Shown: piece by piece, positions 54,501-61,892 of the stretch
How positions within the stretch are numbered: the stretch's first letter is position 1
Layout of the letters: each line of letters opens with the position of its first letter
Assembly: GCF_036244895.1 (NCBI RefSeq)
Contig: NZ_BQKE01000002.1
Coordinates: 1,302,001-1,366,000 of the forward strand
From: Persicobacter diffluens
GTDB lineage: Bacteria > Bacteroidota > Bacteroidia > Cytophagales > Cyclobacteriaceae
Direction of reading: 5' to 3'
DNA: 64,000 nucleotides
Position numbers and translations under genes: made by a program
The notes under the pieces: model-generated
Told to the model about the DNA's origin: nothing
Databases searched by the model: none
What the model saw: only the letters and a program-made list of their open reading frames with translations

Positions 54501-54656
54501 TCTGCGGTAGGTAGAAACCTTTTCTACTTCATGCACCATATGCCGGGCACCTCGCCTGAGGCTTTTGCCGGGCCTACCGATGGTTATCGCGGGATTGAAA
54601 TGGGTGGATACCCGATCACCCGAAACTTTGGATTTAATGTGAATGTAGTATTCTAA
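51582..54656 (+). CDS. SusC/RagA-family TonB-dependent transporter of the mannosidase locus
   Basis: A 1024-aa outer-membrane transporter. Seen: signal peptide ending AAQSFGQ (residues 1-22), carboxypeptidase-regulatory-like domain (VIDAGDQSPIPGVNIAIKGT), TonB-box region (EELEEVVVTAFGIEKEKKAI), plug with RVRGSSSISGNNEPLWVVDG and SISILKGPNAAALYGSRAQN, and a barrel ending in FGFNVNVVF. The AFGIEKEKK and KGPNAAALYGSRAQNG variants are typical of the SusC subgroup that pairs with SusD-like_2 lipoproteins, as here. It is first gene of a rightward operon with the SusD-like gene and probably the glycosidases. By context it imports mannose-containing oligosaccharides. Confidence 0.95.
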   Translation: MLKHLSFFVGMVLLTAAQSFGQTIDGKVIDAGDQSPIPGVNIAIKGTTRGTISDFSGAFNLSAEPGDTLQFSFIGYKDGMLVVDGQSHYEMALQQDVEELEEVVVTAFGIEKEKKAIGYSVQEVKSSELTDTRTTNVGANLAGKVAGVQVSPSGGMGGSISVRVRGSSSISGNNEPLWVVDGVPINSQSMGQLSNPDDGPEWGGSIADGGVSDINPEDIESISILKGPNAAALYGSRAQNGAVIITTKKGKSQQGVRVEYNANVMFEQAHSFYNLQNEFGQGTNGVADINAMGSWGAKMDGHQIQSWVDPNLTSPYSANEQWKDYFKTGSTISNNIAVSGGNDLATFRVSFMDQRSNGIFPGQELDKNSLDFQGGLKTEKFTLNGKFTYINHREEGVPAQGYNGTVNQFVQMPRSIQTKDIENNYIHPIYGHQLNWSGLSSQYINPYWQEYNATLNNTSRDRFLSMVSAGYKFNDWLSLSAKSGLDSYSEIRETRDLPSNETMTDKKFLLDTYNVMEMNSDIMLNANKQWGDWGVSASVGANNMYQRRQGMGNEGIGQIVPGLWSIQNAVSVVNRQNYYEKQIQSVFAFGQFSFRNYAFIDWTSRNDWSSTLPAENRSYFYPSVSASLVVSDMLEDFNTTLPSWITYMKVRGAWAKVGNDTDPYMTAATYRVQQGAGGPIVEAPLQMPLEGLMPEETISNELGAEMRFLNNKLYLDFTVYKSNTYNQILTVPMTSSSGYSHKIINAGDVENRGFELMLNANLLKKGDFSWDMGVNFSKNRTYVNELAEGVDIFEMASVNGVTIVAQQGEDYGNIRSTRSFVRDESGNMMIGNDGLPLTSNTPEVIGNIQPDFMGSVNTSLAYKNISFRAQIDYRVGGEIYSYTDAIGTLQGNGERTLAGRDGTMVVSGVNAESGLPNTVEISSEQYWNHVGGANAVGSEFVYDASYVALRELSIGYALPKTWFESLGVQSVRVSAVGRNLFYFMHHMPGTSPEAFAGPTDGYRGIEMGGYPITRNFGFNVNVVF

Positions 54657-54668
54657 TTGGTCGACGAG

Positions 54669-56270
54669 ATGAAAAACTTTTTAAATAAATCGATATTATT
54701 TTTCCTGGGGATTTTTACCCTTTCCTGTACTGATGGCTTCGATGAGATGAATGTCAATCCAGTGGAGCCCACGGAAATTCCTCCTGGCATGGCAGTAGGA
54801 AACCTGTTGGTGAATGGAAACATAGCAGAATGGTCCCGTTACCAGCAGGCCTATACTTTGTACAGCAGTTTGTATGCGCAGTATTTTGCCAATACCACCA
54901 ATTATTTTGCTTCCGGCCGCTACATCATGAATCTGGGCTGGGTGGATTATGGTTATTTCCGTCCCCAGTACTGGGAAGCTACCCGCATGTATGAGGATAT
55001 CAAGGCTTATGCAGAAAAGTATGAGGGTTATGAAAATCATTACTGGATTGCGAGAATTCAGTATGAATTGTCATCAGCCCGTACCACAGACCAGATCGGG
55101 GATATGCCTTATACTGAAGGAGGTAGAGGTTTCGATTATCCTCAATATGATAGTCAGGAGTTTATCTACAATAGTGTGTTGGCCGGACTGGATTCTGCCT
55201 ATCAGGCATTGGGAGATTATCCGGATCAGGCCACTTATGGCGGAGAGGATGTCATCTATGGTGGGAATTTGGAGAAATGGAGAAAGCTGGCCAATTCCCT
55301 GATTTTGCGCTATGCCATTCGGGTAAGTAAGGTGGATCCGGAATTGGGAAGAAAGTGGGGGACATTGGCCCTGTCCCGTATGTTGTTTGCTTCTAATGAA
55401 GATAATGCCAGTATTATGACGGATCCGCATAGTTATATGCGTGGTCATCCGCTTTTCGAAGTGGCCTGGTGGAATGAGTTCCGGATGAGTAAAACCATGC
55501 AGGAGTATTTTACCCAGGAAAGTACAACGGTTGATCCTCGAATGTATTTGTACTTTAATAAGGTAGATAAAGAAGAGCTTACAGCGCAGGAGTTTGCCCA
55601 ATATCAGAACCTGAATGATCAGGGAAGGTTAGTAGACTTCAGCTATGAGCAGGATGGGAATCTGTATAATGTTGAATTTTATAAAGGGGTAGAGAACGGC
55701 TTGTCTGCCAACCAGGTGCCGGCATTAGGAAATAATCCTGCGGATAATTCCAATATCGGGCCCATGTTCGCCAATAATTCTCGATATATGGTCATGTCCT
55801 ATGCAGAGGTGTGTTTTTTGAAAGCCGAAGCCGCATTGCTGGGCTGGGGAGGAAACGCTGAAGAAAATTATTTAGAGGGAATTCGCGCTTCCTGGGATTA
55901 TGTGTCCGGTCTTTCTGAGTCACAATCCTTTATTTCTGCCGCCAGAGATGGGCAGCTGGATATGGAGGCGTATATCAGTGGGCTGTCGCCTTTTGCCGGA
56001 AACGAAATGGAGCGTATTCAAACGCAGAAATGGCTGGCCGTCTATCCGGATGGCTGTGAAGGTTGGGCGGAATATCGCCGTACCGGTTTCCCGATAATGA
56101 ACAAAATTGTTCAGGATGATTCCGGAGTGGATTTGGGCGATGGCTTTATTAAGAAGTTACCCTATACGGAATCGGAGATCACCATTAATGCGGAGAATGC
56201 ATTGAACCCAGCCAATAATCAGGGGCAGGGAGATGGGATTCATGTGCGCGTTTGGTGGGATGTGGATTGA
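54669..56270 (+). CDS. SusD-like (SusD_2 type) surface lipoprotein
   Basis: A 533-aa outer-membrane nutrient-binding lipoprotein. The ATG at 54669 is chosen over the TTG at 54657 because the lipoprotein signal (IFTLSC, Cys20) follows at normal distance. Seen: CTDGFDEMNVNPVEPTEIPP after the lipobox, a pattern typical of the SusD/RagB nutrient-binding group; ARTTDQIGDMPYTEGGRGFD near residue 140; WRKLANSLILRYAIRVSKVD near 205; MVMSYAEVCFLKAEAALLGW near 375; and QKWLAVYPDGCEGWAEYRRT near 455. It starts 12 bp after the susC stop. It probably captures mannan or N-glycan fragments for the upstream transporter. Confidence 0.9.
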   Translation: MKNFLNKSILFFLGIFTLSCTDGFDEMNVNPVEPTEIPPGMAVGNLLVNGNIAEWSRYQQAYTLYSSLYAQYFANTTNYFASGRYIMNLGWVDYGYFRPQYWEATRMYEDIKAYAEKYEGYENHYWIARIQYELSSARTTDQIGDMPYTEGGRGFDYPQYDSQEFIYNSVLAGLDSAYQALGDYPDQATYGGEDVIYGGNLEKWRKLANSLILRYAIRVSKVDPELGRKWGTLALSRMLFASNEDNASIMTDPHSYMRGHPLFEVAWWNEFRMSKTMQEYFTQESTTVDPRMYLYFNKVDKEELTAQEFAQYQNLNDQGRLVDFSYEQDGNLYNVEFYKGVENGLSANQVPALGNNPADNSNIGPMFANNSRYMVMSYAEVCFLKAEAALLGWGGNAEENYLEGIRASWDYVSGLSESQSFISAARDGQLDMEAYISGLSPFAGNEMERIQTQKWLAVYPDGCEGWAEYRRTGFPIMNKIVQDDSGVDLGDGFIKKLPYTESEITINAENALNPANNQGQGDGIHVRVWWDVD

Positions 56271-56298
56271 TTCCGCCTGGTTTTATAATTTGAAATGA

Positions 56299-56332
56299 AT
56301 CGAAAGGCAGCGCTTTAATAGGGCTGCTTTTT
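56299..56332 (+). terminator. Weak hairpin between susD and the first mannosidase
   Basis: GCAGC/GCTGC stem (56307-56311 with 56323-56327) followed by five T. It could be an attenuator that lowers enzyme expression relative to SusCD, or a terminator if the GH92 gene has its own promoter in the following 160 bp. Confidence 0.4.
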
Positions 56333-56494
56333 GCGTTTTAATAGTGAAATTTTCGAAAAATTGGGAATTTTTTAAAATGTAACCCGATTGTACGGCTACC
56401 TGTGTGTTGTAAAATTATCGGTGAAGCACATCTTTAAGATTAAATCACCACCGGTAGGAAGTGAAATTGAAAAGTAGAATTAATCCTTTATAAT

Positions 56495-58768
56495 ATGTTT
56501 CGGAATTTTTTAACGCTTGTTGTTTTTTGTTGTCTGGGTTGGACTTCTTCGCTGAAGGCGGAGGGGCAGAAGGATAGTCCTTTGAAACATGTGGATCCGA
56601 TGATCGGGACCGGTGGCATTGTACATACCTTCCCGGGAGCTACGGTTCCCAATGGTATGATTCAGCTGAGTCCTGATGGAGATACTAATGGCTGGAACTG
56701 GTGTTCCGGCTACCATTATAGTAATACTTCCCTGAAAGGATTTTCGCATACCCACCTTTCAGGCACCGGCTGGTCCGACCTGGGAGATATTTTGTTAATG
56801 CCGGTTGTCGGTGAAATTCAAACACAACCGGGAACTTTGGAAAATCCCGAACAGGGTTGGCGGTCCGTTTTTTCTCATGATAGAGAAAAAGCAACACCAG
56901 GGTATTACCAGGTGATGCTGGATGATTATGAGGTGAATGTGGAACTGACGACCGGTCGTCGTGTGGGTTTTCATAAGTATACTTTTCCTAAGACACAGGA
57001 AGCGAGGGTAATCATTGATCCTTCCAATAAGATTTTTGGTCAGACCTACCGTACACAGGTTAAAATGGAAGATGAGCATACCGTAAGCGGATATTGTTAT
57101 TCCAATGGTTGGGGAGGTAAGCGCTATGTTTTCTTTGTAGCGGAATTTTCCAGCCCGATTCAGGATTTTCAGGTGGCGACAGGAGATCAGCTCACCACTG
57201 AATCCTGGTTGACGGCAGAAGATGCCAAAGGCTTTGCTACCTTCAATACCGAAGATGGAAAAGCAGTGGAAGTTCGGCTGGCGATTTCGGCGGTAAGCCT
57301 GGAAAATGCCCGTGAAAACCTGGCTTCTGAAAAGATGAATTTTGATCAGGCTTTAGCGAAAGCGGAGCAGCATTGGGAAGAGAAAATTTCAAAATTTGAA
57401 GTGAAAGGCGGTACCGAGGAGCAAAAGCGTATTTTTTATACCGGAATTTATCATAACTATATTGCGCCGAATTTAAACAGCGATGTTAACGGTGAGTATG
57501 TTGCTGTGGGTAAAACACTGAAAGCAGAAGGTTTTGAAAATTATTCTTCCTTCTCTTTTTGGGATACCTTCCGCGCTACCCAGCCTTTGATGCATATGAT
57601 GGAGCCGGAATTGTCCACAGACATTATGCAGTCTTTGATTGCCCGTCACCGGGATGCTGATGATCATTTGCCGCTATGGGAACTTTGTGGATTTGATAAC
57701 ACCTGTATGATTGGTTACCCTGCCGTTCCGGTATTGTATGATGCTATCATGAAGGGCGTACCGGGCATTGATAAGGAAGAGGCTTTTGCGGCCATGAAAG
57801 ATATTGCGAATACGAATAAAGATTCCAGTTCAGATGGCGAGGGAGGCCTGGAAGAATATAAGGAGTTGGGCTATGTGCCGGCAGATATCCCGAAAAATGT
57901 GGCAAAGACTTTGGAATATGCCTATGCGGATTGGTGCATAGCGCAACTGGCTAAGCAATTGGGGAAAGAGGAAGATTATAAAACTTTCAGCAAGCGGGCA
58001 CAGAATTATAAGAATGTATTTAATGCTGAGCGCGAAATGTTCTGGCCACGCAATGCCGATGGCAGTTGGTTCGGGGATATTAATATGAGTGACTGGCATG
58101 AATTGCAGCCGCATTGGGTGTCCGGAAACCTTTGGGCTTATGAGTATTTTGTGCCACATGATGTCAACGGTTTGATGGCATTAAAGGGTGGAGTGAAGTC
58201 TTTTCAGAAGCATTTGGATAAGTTGTTCACAGAAGAACTGAACATGGAAGGCGAAGAGCATGTGGATATTTCCGGCTTTATCGGAGGCTATGCACACGGA
58301 GATGAGCCGGGCCATGCGAATGCTTATTTATATAACTATGCCGGCCAGCCTTATAAAACACAGGCCATGGTTCGTCGCATTATGGAGGAAATGTATACCG
58401 ACAAAGTGGATGGTATGCCGAATAATGAGGACTGCGGTCAGATGTCGGCCTGGTATATTTTCTCTGCCATGGGTTTTTATCCTTCCTGTCCCGGAGACGA
58501 GCAGTTTGTTTTAGGATCGCCATTATTTGAAGAAGTAAGCATGCAATTGGGGAATGGTAAAACCTTTACCATGAAGGCGCACAATCAGGGCGCATCCCAT
58601 GTCTATGTGCAGTCGGTGAAATTGAATGGCAAGCCTTTGAATCGTTCCTATATCACCGCGGCTGAGATTCAGGCCGGTGGCCTTTTGGAATTCGAAATGA
58701 GCGCCAAGCCGAATAAAAAGTTTGGTAAGGCAGAAGGAAATCGTCCGGTAGCACCGGAAGCACGATAA
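56495..58768 (+). CDS. GH92 alpha-mannosidase
   Basis: A 757-aa secreted exo-alpha-mannosidase of glycoside hydrolase family 92, a calcium-dependent inverting family acting on alpha-1,2/1,3/1,4/1,6-mannosides of yeast mannan and high-mannose N-glycans. Seen: signal peptide (residues 1-23), the N-terminal signature DPMIGTGGIVHTFPGATVPN, SHTHLSGTGWSDLGDILLMP, FSFWDTFRATQPLMHMM, DISGFIGGYAHGDEPGHANA with the candidate general acid Glu604, and NNEDCGQMSAWYIFSAMGFY, whose acidic pair (645-646) matches the family's base region. Length is normal for the family. It lies 224 bp after the SusD-like gene. Linkage specificity cannot be read from the sequence. Confidence 0.95.
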   Translation: MFRNFLTLVVFCCLGWTSSLKAEGQKDSPLKHVDPMIGTGGIVHTFPGATVPNGMIQLSPDGDTNGWNWCSGYHYSNTSLKGFSHTHLSGTGWSDLGDILLMPVVGEIQTQPGTLENPEQGWRSVFSHDREKATPGYYQVMLDDYEVNVELTTGRRVGFHKYTFPKTQEARVIIDPSNKIFGQTYRTQVKMEDEHTVSGYCYSNGWGGKRYVFFVAEFSSPIQDFQVATGDQLTTESWLTAEDAKGFATFNTEDGKAVEVRLAISAVSLENARENLASEKMNFDQALAKAEQHWEEKISKFEVKGGTEEQKRIFYTGIYHNYIAPNLNSDVNGEYVAVGKTLKAEGFENYSSFSFWDTFRATQPLMHMMEPELSTDIMQSLIARHRDADDHLPLWELCGFDNTCMIGYPAVPVLYDAIMKGVPGIDKEEAFAAMKDIANTNKDSSSDGEGGLEEYKELGYVPADIPKNVAKTLEYAYADWCIAQLAKQLGKEEDYKTFSKRAQNYKNVFNAEREMFWPRNADGSWFGDINMSDWHELQPHWVSGNLWAYEYFVPHDVNGLMALKGGVKSFQKHLDKLFTEELNMEGEEHVDISGFIGGYAHGDEPGHANAYLYNYAGQPYKTQAMVRRIMEEMYTDKVDGMPNNEDCGQMSAWYIFSAMGFYPSCPGDEQFVLGSPLFEEVSMQLGNGKTFTMKAHNQGASHVYVQSVKLNGKPLNRSYITAAEIQAGGLLEFEMSAKPNKKFGKAEGNRPVAPEAR

Positions 58769-59090
58769 CATTGGTCGAGAAAAAGCGGGTGTTCATTCCG
58801 GTCTGATTTTTTAAAATAAATGGGACCGGAATTACACGCCCTCACCATATTCCCCAACAATTTTCCCTGCCGGGAAGCTTTAGAGCGTGTTTAAAAGCAC
58901 ACCATCCGGCTGCAAATTCGAATTATTTGAAGCGATTTTGGATAATTTCTCAACAATAGCGATGCCATTCGCTCAGAATAATCGGGTTTCGCTTCTGCAA
59001 AAATGAAATTTTCGCTGCGGATTTTGGCTTTAATACAAGCTCTTATCTCCCCCATATTAAGTCATTTTTTCTATATTTTTTTATACGATT
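58769..59090. other. Intergenic gap between GH92 and GH3 genes, with R1
   Basis: The 322-bp gap is half filled by an intact R1 element (58881-59045). The rest contains no recognisable promoter or terminator. The R1 hairpin could affect read-through from GH92 into GH3. Confidence 0.5.
58881..59045 (+). repeat. R1 foldback element, intact, inside the mannosidase locus
   Basis: It starts TAGAGCGTGTTTAAAAGCAC and ends TTTAATACAAGCTCTTA, with the central palindrome AATAGCGATGCCATT. It ends about 45 bp before the GH3 start codon and is the only R1 lying within an apparent operon. Confidence 0.75.
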
Positions 59091-61742
59091 ATGCTCAAGA
59101 GAGTCCTCCTGCTCGCCATGGTTTTTTGCTATGGTTGTGCCAATGAAAATAGTCCCCTTTACCAAAATCCTGATCGCACTTCCGAGGAGCGAACAAAAGA
59201 TCTTCTGAGTCGGATGACGGTGGAGGAAAAAGTAATGCAGCTGGACATGTATTCCTGCAATGGTATTATTGATAATGGAAAGCTGGAAAAGGAAATGGCC
59301 ATGGCGACCCTGAATGGCATGAGCCCGGGTTCTATCCATGATTTCTATCCAAATTCGGCGAAAGAATCCAATGAACTTCAGCGTTTTTTTGTGGAAAATA
59401 CCCGCCTGGGTATTCCGACAATTTTCATTGAAGAAGGCCTTCACGGCTATCAGGGCGAAAAGTCAACGGCTTTTCCGGTTTCCCTGGGATTGGCCAGTAT
59501 GTGGGATGATGCCATGGTAGAAGAAGTGGGAAAGGTTGTGGGTACAGAAGCCCGTTCTGTAGGGGTGCATCTGTTGTTGGCCCCTACCTTAGGCATTGGC
59601 CGTGAGCCTCGCTGGGGTCGGGTGGAAGAGACCTATGGAGAGGATCCTTATCTGGCGGCTCAGAACGGGGTGGCTTATGTGAAAGGATTCCAGAAAGGCG
59701 ATATCAAGAGAGATGATGCTGTGATTGCGGAGCCAAAGCACTTCGGGGTACATTCTGTGCCGGAATCCGGTTATAATACCGCCTCCATCAACGTTTCGGA
59801 GCGAGAAGCAAGAGAGAATTTCTTATATGTTTTCGAAAGAGCCGTGAAAGAAGGGGGGGCTTTAGGGATCATGGCCGCTTATCATGAGTGGGATGGCGTT
59901 CCTGCCGCCGGCGATGAGCGTTTACTCACCGGTATCCTTCGCGATGAATGGGGATTCAAGGGAATGGTGATTTCTGATTTGGGGGCCATTGCCAAGCAGG
60001 AAAATGCCCATCGTACTGCCGCAAATCCTAAAGAAGCCATCATTACTTCTTTGAAAGCCGGAATGAATATGCAGTTCTATGATTACAGTCATGAGGTGTT
60101 CATGGAAAGTATACTGGAGGCATTAGAAGAAGGTAGTTTTACTATGGACGAACTGGATCGTGCGGTATTTGATGTACTGTATTTGAAATTTGAATTGGGG
60201 CTTTTCGAAAACCCTTATATGGATGAAAGTCTGATGGCGAAGCGTTATCATACGGAAGAAAGTCAGCAGCTGGCCCTGGAAACGGCGCGCAAGTCCATCA
60301 TTATGTTGAAAAACGATAACAGCATTTTGCCACTGGATCCATCGAAAAAGAAAATTGCTTTGATTGGTGAAATGGCCGAGGAAGCCAATCTTGGTGGGTA
60401 TTCTCCTAAAAAAGTTGAAGGTGTATCCTTGCTGGAAGCCCTGGAAGAGTCGGATTTTGAGGTGAATTATTTACCTATTTCCACTCCTGCCAATGCGAAG
60501 GAAGAATTGCGAAAAGCGATTTTGCGTACCCCTGATGGGCAGGAAGGGGTATTGGCAGAGTATTTTAACAATGAAAAGCTGGAAGGCAAACCTTCTTTCA
60601 GTCAGGTAGAGAAAAAGCTGTCCAACTACTGGCACAACTTATCACCGGCAGGGGGTATTCAGCCGGATAATTTCTCCGTGCGCTGGTCCGGCTATATTGA
60701 GCCGGAAATTTCCGGACTTTATGATTTCTCCCTGGTAGCAGATGATTACGCCCGCTTTATTTTAGAGGAAGAAACATTGATTGATCAATGGGGGCCGGAG
60801 CAAAAAAATCAGTGGGGAAGTCATTCCGTGCAATTACAGCGTGGCAAACGTTATGCCTTCCGTCTGGAATTTGCTGAATTGGATCATTACGCCGGAGTGA
60901 AATTTAAATGTCAGATTACGCCAACGGTGAAAAAATCGGAAACCATGTATGCGGCTGCGGTAAAAGCAGTGAAGCAGGCTGATGTAGCCATTTTGATGTT
61001 GGGCGAAAGTGAGGATGAAGTAGGGGAAGGTAAAGACCGGCTGGATCTGCAGCTGAACGCCAACTCCAAACGACTGATCCGTGAAGTGCAGGCTTTGGGA
61101 ACGCCTCTGGTTTTGGTATTGCAAAACGGCCGCCCATTGGCGATTACGGACGAATTACCCCATTTGGATGCCGTTTTGGAGACCTGGTATGTGGGGGAAA
61201 AACAGGGACAGGCCATTAAAGAAATCCTGACCGGAGAAGTGAACCCTTCGGGTAAATTGCCCATCACCGTGGCGCGCCATGTGGGACAATTGCCGGTTTA
61301 CTACAATAAAAAAATCTCTTCGGCCGGAGGATATGTGGATGGCAGTAATCAACCCTTGTTTCCATTTGGCCATGGCCTGAGCTACAGTACTTATGAATAT
61401 ACTGACCTTCAGTTTGGAAAAACTAAATTGAATAAGGGCGAAAAGCAGATGGTTACTTTTAATGTAAAAAATACCTCCAAAACAGACGGAGAAGAAATTG
61501 TCCAGTTATATGTACGGGATGAGGTGAGTTCTGTAGCCACTCCGGGGAAAAAGCTGCGTAAATTCCAACGCGTGCATTTACCGGCCGGCAGCAGTAAGAC
61601 GGTCACCTTTGAGCTGACGGATGAAGACCTGTGTCTGATGAATCGTCAGATGCAGCGCGTAGTGGAACCGGGTACCTTTAAAATTATGATCGGAGCTTCT
61701 TCAGAAGATATCCGCCTGGAGAAAACATTTGAGGTGCGCTAA
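59091..61742 (+). CDS. GH3 glycosidase with inserted PA14 domain
   Basis: An 883-aa lipoprotein (Cys16 in CYGC) of glycoside hydrolase family 3, retaining exo-beta-glycosidases. Seen: LGIPTIFIEEGLHGYQ near residue 110, GIGREPRWGRVEETYGEDPY near 165, EPKHFGVHS near 220, the nucleophile segment GMVISDLGA with Asp296, the (alpha/beta)6 sandwich start ARKSIIMLKND near 400, a PA14-like domain inserted at about 484-605 (GVLAEYFNNEKLEG, RWSGYIEPEISGLYDFSLVA), ILMLGESEDEVGEGKDR, and a C-terminal fibronectin III-like domain (about 785-880). The PA14 insertion is common in beta-glucosidases and usually shapes substrate choice. Located between two GH92 genes, it may remove beta-linked caps (glucose, mannose or GlcNAc) from mannan side chains; glucose is only the default guess. 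Confidence 0.92.
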   Translation: MLKRVLLLAMVFCYGCANENSPLYQNPDRTSEERTKDLLSRMTVEEKVMQLDMYSCNGIIDNGKLEKEMAMATLNGMSPGSIHDFYPNSAKESNELQRFFVENTRLGIPTIFIEEGLHGYQGEKSTAFPVSLGLASMWDDAMVEEVGKVVGTEARSVGVHLLLAPTLGIGREPRWGRVEETYGEDPYLAAQNGVAYVKGFQKGDIKRDDAVIAEPKHFGVHSVPESGYNTASINVSEREARENFLYVFERAVKEGGALGIMAAYHEWDGVPAAGDERLLTGILRDEWGFKGMVISDLGAIAKQENAHRTAANPKEAIITSLKAGMNMQFYDYSHEVFMESILEALEEGSFTMDELDRAVFDVLYLKFELGLFENPYMDESLMAKRYHTEESQQLALETARKSIIMLKNDNSILPLDPSKKKIALIGEMAEEANLGGYSPKKVEGVSLLEALEESDFEVNYLPISTPANAKEELRKAILRTPDGQEGVLAEYFNNEKLEGKPSFSQVEKKLSNYWHNLSPAGGIQPDNFSVRWSGYIEPEISGLYDFSLVADDYARFILEEETLIDQWGPEQKNQWGSHSVQLQRGKRYAFRLEFAELDHYAGVKFKCQITPTVKKSETMYAAAVKAVKQADVAILMLGESEDEVGEGKDRLDLQLNANSKRLIREVQALGTPLVLVLQNGRPLAITDELPHLDAVLETWYVGEKQGQAIKEILTGEVNPSGKLPITVARHVGQLPVYYNKKISSAGGYVDGSNQPLFPFGHGLSYSTYEYTDLQFGKTKLNKGEKQMVTFNVKNTSKTDGEEIVQLYVRDEVSSVATPGKKLRKFQRVHLPAGSSKTVTFELTDEDLCLMNRQMQRVVEPGTFKIMIGASSEDIRLEKTFEVR

Positions 61743-61892
61743 GATTCCCTTTTTTGGATAAGGATATCAGGGTAGTATGGCATTCTTTCAATGTTTCCGG
61801 CAGCCGTATAGCGGTTCGGAAAAGGAATAATACTTAAGACGACTTGCGTCAGCTTCTCCCAAGGCGGACGCAGTCTTCTTGTAAACTTTGAG

